Source of the DNA: Nemophila menziesii
Taxonomy: Eukaryota > Streptophyta > Magnoliopsida > Boraginales > Hydrophyllaceae
Length of the DNA: 64,000 nucleotides
Assembly (NCBI GenBank): GCA_029959085.1
Contig: JARWIR010000027.1
Span: forward strand, 9,176,001-9,240,000
Direction: 5' to 3'
The notes beneath the pieces were generated by a model. That model was given only the letters and a program-made list of their open reading frames with translations. It ran no database searches and was not told the origin of the DNA. The position numbers were made by a program, and so were the translations under genes. This document shows positions 58,422-64,000 of the stretch, piece after piece (position 1 is the first letter of the stretch; the number at the start of each line of letters is the position of its first letter).

Positions 58422-58778
58422 CTGGATCAGTACCATTTTGGCTCTAAATCAGTAAGAAGTGACAGATTTCCAGATTCATATTTGTTCAACTCTTTGAGTG
58501 GTACCTTTTACTTTTTTGTCCTCTCCTTTTGATCTAAGACTTTAAAGTTCACTTATCCTCCTCATATTGGTGCTCACCAGCATCTATGTACCTAAGAACT
58601 TTATGCTAAAAACAAACAAATTAACACACAAAATCTCTAAAAACGCAAATAACCTAATTCGGAAAAGAAGAAAGTGAAATATGACAAAATAAGCTCAAAA
58701 GTCTATCTAATAAGGCCGATTTATACCTAAAATGATGTATCCTAAGGGCATATATATAACAAGAAAATGGAGGCATCA
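58422..58778 (-). repeat. Element K 5' LTR, 5' part
   Basis: Matches 32284-32644 of K's 3' LTR. Starts TGATGCCTCC at 58778, followed by the TSD-like CCTTG. Separated from 48396-49041 by L. Confidence 0.8.
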
Positions 58779-59340
58779 CCTTGACCTTGACCTCTTTGTT
58801 GGTATGTGTTGTTCAGGGGACGTGGTTGACAATTACCTTGATTTGCGTCCCCTTGAGGATTTGAATACTGCATACCCAGATGATTTCTATTACCAAATTG
58901 TTAATTCCCTCGATTTGATATGAAGTATACAGATGCTGGATTTCCTTGCACTCTTCCCATGTATGATATGGTACTTCACAAAGTGGACAACCTTGTGCTT
59001 ATTACACTATATTTGTTGTAGTTAGATTTTGACGCTTTTGGTCCATTTCAAGTTTTATCTGCTTGACTTTATTTTACAATGCTGCTAATTTAGATGATTG
59101 AGCAGTTTCTGTTCCTAATCGAAGCGTGCCTTCGGTATTTGTGATAGGAGCTCGTGCAGTTGGCCAACTCCTTTCTGTTTCTATAATACGTTACATACCT
59201 TCTACAACTTCTGTAGGATCCATGGACATAAATCCTCCTCTTCCAAGATTATCACCCTTAATCTACTTTCTGCATTAATACCTTGATTAAACATAGCTAA
59301 CTGTAAATATGGGGTATAACCGTGGAGTGGACATCTTCCA
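58779..59340 (-). pseudogene. gag: Element N gag, right part
   Basis: Minus-strand gag from the capsid motif HPLHGYTPYLQL (59330) through the zinc-knuckle region near 58960 to the linker before K. It aligns with 60027-60590 of O in opposite orientation. At 59340 the expected upstream gag is replaced by the start of O. Confidence 0.75.
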
Positions 59341-61260
59341 AGGTTCTAGTGTATGCTCGAGAATCCTGAAAGTGTATTCAGGGCTTATAACAAACATTTA
59401 AGAGAAGAGAGGAAGCATAGAGAAGCCATGTCTAACATAAAGGATAATTTAGTTCCACATGAGGAAAATAATCTCATTAATAAAAACAATCAAAGATTAC
59501 CTATTCCTTAGGTATTACTTATTCCTCAAGTAATAGCACCACAATGAGGAGAGCCCATAAATAATCTACCTCACAAACAAGATCTCCAAGTCTTGGGAGC
59601 TCCGTTTCGATTTCAACCATTGGTGTATCGTCCTCCAGTGATCCACAATATAAAGTTCAGGCCCGATTGGGTATGCTAAGTCAAGTTACAAGCTATGGAC
59701 ACTATAGTGGTGTAGCGATGCAAGATCCGGTAAGAGCGATTTAGAAGTTTATTCAGATTTGTGATGCCTACATTACTCCAGGCATTACACGCGAGCAACT
59801 GTATTGTCATATGTTTTCGTTCTTCTTGGCCATAAGTGGTGGTGATTGGCTAGATAGACAACCACCAAATACAATTAACACTTAGGATGAACTACAAGCC
59901 ACATTCTTTAACCTTTTCTGTCCGAAGAGTATGAGATTAAAAGATCAAATGGAGCTTTCTATTTTTTGCTAAGAGAATGATGAAGAAGTAGTAGCCGTAT
60001 GTACAAGGTTTTAATAGAAGATAGAAAGATGTCCACTCTACGGTTACACCCCATCTTATTAGTTAGTGATGTTCTATCAAGGTATTAATGCAGAAATTAG
60101 ATTGAGGGTTGATAATCTTGGAAGAGGAGGATTTGTGTTCATAGATCCTACAGAAGTAGTAGAAGGTATGGAACATATTATAGAAATGAATAGGAGTTGG
60201 CCAATAGCATGAGATCCTATCACAAATACCAAAGGAACACTTCGATTGGGTACGAAAACTGCTCATTCAGCTAAATTAAAGCAGAAGAAAATCAAATGAA
60301 GCAGATGAAGCTTGAGATGGAACAGAACTGTCAAAATTTATCTAGAACAAATGTAGTGCAAGAAGCACAAGGTTGTCCACGTTGTGAAGTATCAAATCAT
60401 ACATGGGAAGAGTGTGAAGGAAATCCAGCATCTGTATACTTCATATCAAATCAAGGGAATTACGAATTTGGTAATAGAAATGATCCACGTATGCAATATT
60501 CAAACCCTCAGAGGGCCACAAATAAAGGTAATTATCAACCACGTCCCCTGAACAACACTTACTAATAAAGAGGTCAAGGTCCGTATTAAGGAAAACAAAG
60601 TTATAATAGACCAGCTCCTCCACAACAAACAACCCATGATGCTTATACCAATAATCTAGCTTAGAAAGCTTTACCACAACATCCTCACGAAGGAGTAGTG
60701 TCTGAAAAAATATTACAAGACTTCATGGATTTAGTTACAAAAAATATTCAAACACACCATGAGAACTTCAGAGAACAAGAGGCCACAATTCAGATCTTCA
60801 GCACACAGATGCACCAAATAAAGAAAAATATGAATAATTTGGTGGAATTAAGAGAATTTAAGGATACTAAAGAAGGTGATGACAATGTTGGGTTCGAATG
60901 TGGCAACCTGCCTTGAAACAAAAAAGAAAGAAGAATTATTACATGCTGCAGAAAATGCCGTGGAACTTCCTAGAAATTGAGGAAAAACCAACCAAGCCTA
61001 GCCCCGAAGAATCAGACTTATCCGAAGAATCTGACTTTGTAAATATTCTCAAGGACATGCAAGAAGAGATTAGATCGTTCATTGAACTACAAGCTAGTAG
61101 AGCACTAGAGATAGAGGAAGAAGCCTCAAGAGAGCAGAAAGAAGACATCTACTTTGCAAGAAAAGAAAGACGAAGAAAAGGTGGGATGTCCACCTATTAT
61201 TCAAGAAATGTCACTATCCATTTTGAAGACAAATCCAATGGTTGAAATTGAACTCAAGGC
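59341..61260 (+). pseudogene. gag: Element O gag, degenerate
   Basis: Begins in the leader just before gag (AGGTTCTAGTGTATGCTCGA, matching G near 29125-29145), with no LTR or PBS. It contains VLGAPFRFQPLVYRPPVIH, capsid pieces, zinc knuckle CPRCEVSNHTWEECEGN near 60375-60420, coiled coil (60698-60890) and NVGFEC, then acidic linker (60898-61245). Stops and frameshifts throughout. Same family as G, L and N. Confidence 0.75.
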
Positions 61261-62157
61261 ATTTGTAGAGGCGTACAGTCCAAATAAAATCAATGCCTAG
61301 ATGCTTGAGATTGCAAAGAAAGGGCTAACACTGCAACAGGTATTCACGCAAGTTAATACAAAGAAAGATGCAAATGTAGAAGCCAGTAAAGAGACTGTAG
61401 CTCATACTTAGAGAGTCTCGAGAAGAGTTGACAAGGAGTTACCACTCAAGCTCAAAGATCCAGGAAGCTTTAATCTTCCTATTCAAATCAGTGGTATGCT
61501 CAAAGTAAAAGCCATGTGTGATGTGGGTTCGAGTGTGAACCTTATGACCAAGTCCATGTTCGATAGACTTGGCATCAAGAAGGTGGAAGAAAATCCTGTG
61601 AATTTACAATTTGCGGATAACTTAGTGACAAAGACATGGGGAATAGTGGAGGACGTTCATGTCCAAGCAGGTAATATCACCATCCCTACTAGCTTTGTAT
61701 TCTTGATTACAATGCAGATAAGCAGGTTCCAATCATATTTGGAAGGCTGTTCTTGGCTACATGTCAAAGCATCATCAACTTCCAGGAGGGAACTGTTACT
61801 CTTCGTGCTAAAAACGTATCCGAGACATTCTATGTCTGGGGCAAGAAAACAAGGAAGTTAGTTCCTGTCATCCACATTGCTACCGCGTACATAGTCCTAG
61901 AAGCAATCCACGTAAATCATGTGGATACTAGACCAATGAGTGAGTTTGGGGTCGGCCATGGAGATGTATGGAAAACCCGCAAACCAGAGAATAGGACACG
62001 GAATCACAAAGATTCGTGGATGGGTCCATTTACCGTCAAAGAAGTTTTTTTGGTAAAAGTGATAGAGATCATACCCAAGAGGAGTATCCTACAGATATTA
62101 GTATAAATTCATAGCCTTCCTCGTTGTTGGGGATGCTATATAAGGAAATTCTAATAG
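61261..62157 (+). pseudogene. Element O protease and integrase tail, frameshifted
   Basis: DKELPLKLKDPGSFNLPIQI leads to CDVGSSVNLMTKSMF (61496-61700). After NITIPTSFVF a frameshift moves the rest to the next frame: IINFQEGTVTLRAKNVSETF, then KDSWMGPFTVKEV and, past a stop, LPRCWGCYIRKF. Same order as A and L; no RT or integrase core. Confidence 0.8.
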
Positions 62158-62222
62158 AGGTAACACGTGTAACTTTGAAAGACGTAAAACAAAAGTGATG
62201 CACGGGAGACAACCCGTAATTT
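62158..62222 (+). other. Post-ORF stem-loops of element O
   Basis: GGTAACACGTGTAACTTTGA then AAGACGTAAAACAAAAG, and the perfect hairpin ACGGG-AGACAA-CCCGT at 62202-62217, as in A. The first stem is partly decayed. Confidence 0.7.
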
Positions 62223-62349
62223 TTTATGTTTTTATGTCTTTAATTTATGTTTAGATTAGTTGTTTTTAGTAGATATTGCAGTATTGAGGAAGGTATTAGT
62301 GTTTTTGATGTGCCGGTACTTAAGAAATCGAGTTTGGGAGAAGAAACCA

Positions 62350-62780
62350 AAAAATTCGGCAAAAATCAGATGTACCATGCAGTACACAACACCATCACTG
62401 CGGTGCCCAGTACCCCAATAAGCGTCACAATGGTAGAGGAAATCAGGTACACATGCGAAGCAAAGGTTTCATCCAGAGCGTTCGTGCGGTATACCGCACG
62501 AGTGTCGTGGTGCACCATACAAAGAAAACTGTCACCACAGTTCAGCGACCAAGCTCACGAACCAGATAGTGTCGTCACTCGCGCCAGACCGTGACGCGGT
62601 CTAAAATTGAAGGTACCCGAGGTACACCACATCAAGCCAAGAACAGTGACAACGTTATGTTAGATCCGGGTCAATTACGATATCTCATTACCAAAACCGT
62701 ATTGTCAAGACCGTGGCACTGGGTGAAACAGACTGCAGTGCACCACACGGCGCCGCCAGAAAAAGGAAATAAAAGGAGGT
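62350..62780 (+). repeat. Element O palindrome array
   Basis: GC-rich block with the 20-bp perfect palindrome TCGTGCGGTATACCGCACGA (62482-62501) and GGTGCCCAGTACC, GGTACACCACA, GTGCACCACAC variants. Element homology ends near 62780 (GGCGCCGCCAGAAAAAGG); the rest of O and any 3' LTR are absent. Confidence 0.75.
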
Positions 62781-62799
62781 TAGTTATATACATATTAGT

Positions 62800-63032
62800 T
62801 CAGAGATATGAAGAAACTATTAAACATCCTTCCCTACTTGATGAGACTTCTTTTTGGATCCGTATTTCTGGTATTCCACCTTTTTTTTATTAAGGAATCA
62901 AATGTTTCTAAAATTGTTTCAAAAATTGGTAAGGTTATTGAAGTTTCTCTTCCTGGCCCATTGAAATTTAAAGAGAATTCGAGTATCAAGAGTCGAATGT
63001 GTTGTATTAAAACCTCTGTTAGTAGGTTTTAA
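62800..63032 (+). pseudogene. Possible LINE-type DUF4283-like fragment
   Basis: Two frames together read TSFWIRISGIPPFF and VSKIVSKIGKVIEVSLPGP, which resembles the W-RI-GIP...IG--IG-V pattern of the DUF4283 domain common in plant LINE ORF1 proteins. It is short, frameshifted and has no neighbours to confirm it. Confidence 0.3.
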
Positions 63033-63169
63033 TCAGCGGTGGTCGGTTGCGGGAGGTCGGAGATGAATGATGCCAGCACTTTTTTTGTTTTTTAATGTCT
63101 TTTGCATTATTTAAGGGTATATTAATATTTGGTAATCCTTGAGTTCCCTTTATAAAACTAAGATATATA

Positions 63170-63560
63170 CTATTCGCAAAAAATCAGTCTCGAAGAGTAT
63201 CATTCATCCAAAAAAAATGATAAAAGATTTTTTGGAAAAAAAAACACAAAAATATAAAGATAATTATATTTTAAAAATAATCATAAAACAATTTAGGAAA
63301 AAAATAATGTTAAAAAACATATGTGCATTTTTAGAAAAAAAAAATAACGGTAAAATAATTTTTAGAAAAAATAACTGTAAAAGATTTTTTTTTAAAATAA
63401 TGTAAAAGAATTTTTATGAAAAAACACAAAAGAAATATAAAAATAATCATAAAAAATTTTATAAGAAAAAAATATGTAAAAAACATAAAATGAATTAAAA
63501 AAATAATGTTAAAAGAATTTTTTAAAAACACATAAAAATAATTAAGATAATGTATAAGTT
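63170..63560. repeat. A-rich imperfect minisatellite
   Basis: Irregular repeats of AAAAACACAAAAATATAAA, ATAATCATAAAA and AAAAATAATGTAAAA-like units. The open frames it produces are low-complexity artefacts. Confidence 0.7.
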
Positions 63561-64000
63561 GTAAAATTTGACAAACTTGTTATTTTTTGTTACAGATTTC
63601 AAACTTATTGTATTAGTTTTTAGTATTTTATTAAAATTATTTTATACATATCATTTTTGTATTCTATTAAATATTTAATTATTCATTTTAATTTGCAATT
63701 ATTTATTCGGGTTGTAATAATTATGTATTTATTTATCGTATTGTATTTTAATATCTAATTATTCTTAAGGGTTGTAATAATTAGTGTTTTATTCATAAAG
63801 ATTAATCTTAATGTACTTATATTAGTTTTAATTGTTTCAATTTTAGAATTCAAATTATACAAAGTAGAAACTCAAAAATTTATAAAAATTGGTAAATAAG
63901 TTTTAGGTTTAAACTTGGTCCACGTGTTATATTAAATAGTCAAATACATTATTGGATTATAAAAGAGTAAAACTTACATCCAATATTGGATTGTTAAATA
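63561..64000. other. AT-rich sequence, nothing recognised
   Basis: Contains a short duplicated phrase GGGTTGTAATAATTA (around 63708 and 63768). No gene, LTR or RNA feature seen. Confidence 0.5.

Larger units (their letters stand above)
31105..58778 (-). mobile_element. Element K: decayed autonomous Athila-like LTR retrotransposon carrying insertions I and L
   Basis: K runs from its 5' LTR (58422-58778 plus 48396-49041) to its 3' LTR (31105-32644). Unlike the other elements it retains RT, RNase H and integrase remnants. Continuity across I is shown by the AATGAGGACAACGAGT / ACCCACCCCAAACTC flanks, which align with uninterrupted sequence at 36320-36350. Continuity across L is shown by the LTR pieces matching 31105-31767 and 32284-32644. 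N gag flanks both ends. Every coding domain has stops or frameshifts. Confidence 0.85.

Noticed and set aside
63139..63531. Lysine/isoleucine- and phenylalanine-rich ORFs
   Set aside because: Artefacts of the A-rich minisatellite.

Overview
Plant nuclear DNA made almost entirely of nested Ty3/gypsy LTR retrotransposons. The primer-binding sites match the 3' end of tRNA-Asp, the protease active site reads DLGxS, and the RT (FMDD) and integrase ending resemble the Tat/Athila branch. I see no host gene and cannot name the species. The DNA is AT-rich apart from short GC-rich palindromic arrays inside the elements.

Layout, with letters used throughout. B (plus strand, 1-19856, 5' half outside the window) is split by A (1217-9209, complete, TSD GGAAT) and by C (10601-19582, complete, TSD CGTCT), which sits in B's 3' LTR. 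B lies in D (minus, to 27057). D also holds two solo LTRs, E (20261-22018, TSD CACCT) and F (22394-23945). D interrupts the protease of G (minus, 27058-30738). G lies beside an older gag-like region N (30739-31104 and 58779-59340). N was split by K (minus, 31105-58778), the only element here with reverse transcriptase, RNase H and integrase remnants. K in turn holds I (33859-39084, internally deleted) and L (49032-58421, in K's 5' LTR). After N comes an inverted copy O (plus, 59341-~62780), then a possible LINE-like scrap, an A-rich block and AT-rich sequence.

Shared plan. The elements share one layout: LTR, tRNA-Asp PBS, gag, protease, an integrase C-terminal GPY/F tail, a post-ORF stem-loop with a TTAAACAAAAG box, a GC-rich palindrome array, a second ORF or its remnant, conserved hairpins, four copies of a GAGTTTGGGGT purine tract, and the 3' LTR. 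In A, C, L and O the protease joins directly to the integrase tail with no RT, RNase H or integrase core. D has lost the protease and kept the tail. A is the youngest and keeps a 614-codon open frame. K would be a plausible past source of the missing enzymes but is now dead.

Most unusual: a set of gag/protease/integrase-tail non-autonomous elements with a long, structured 3' region whose stems show compensatory base changes between families.
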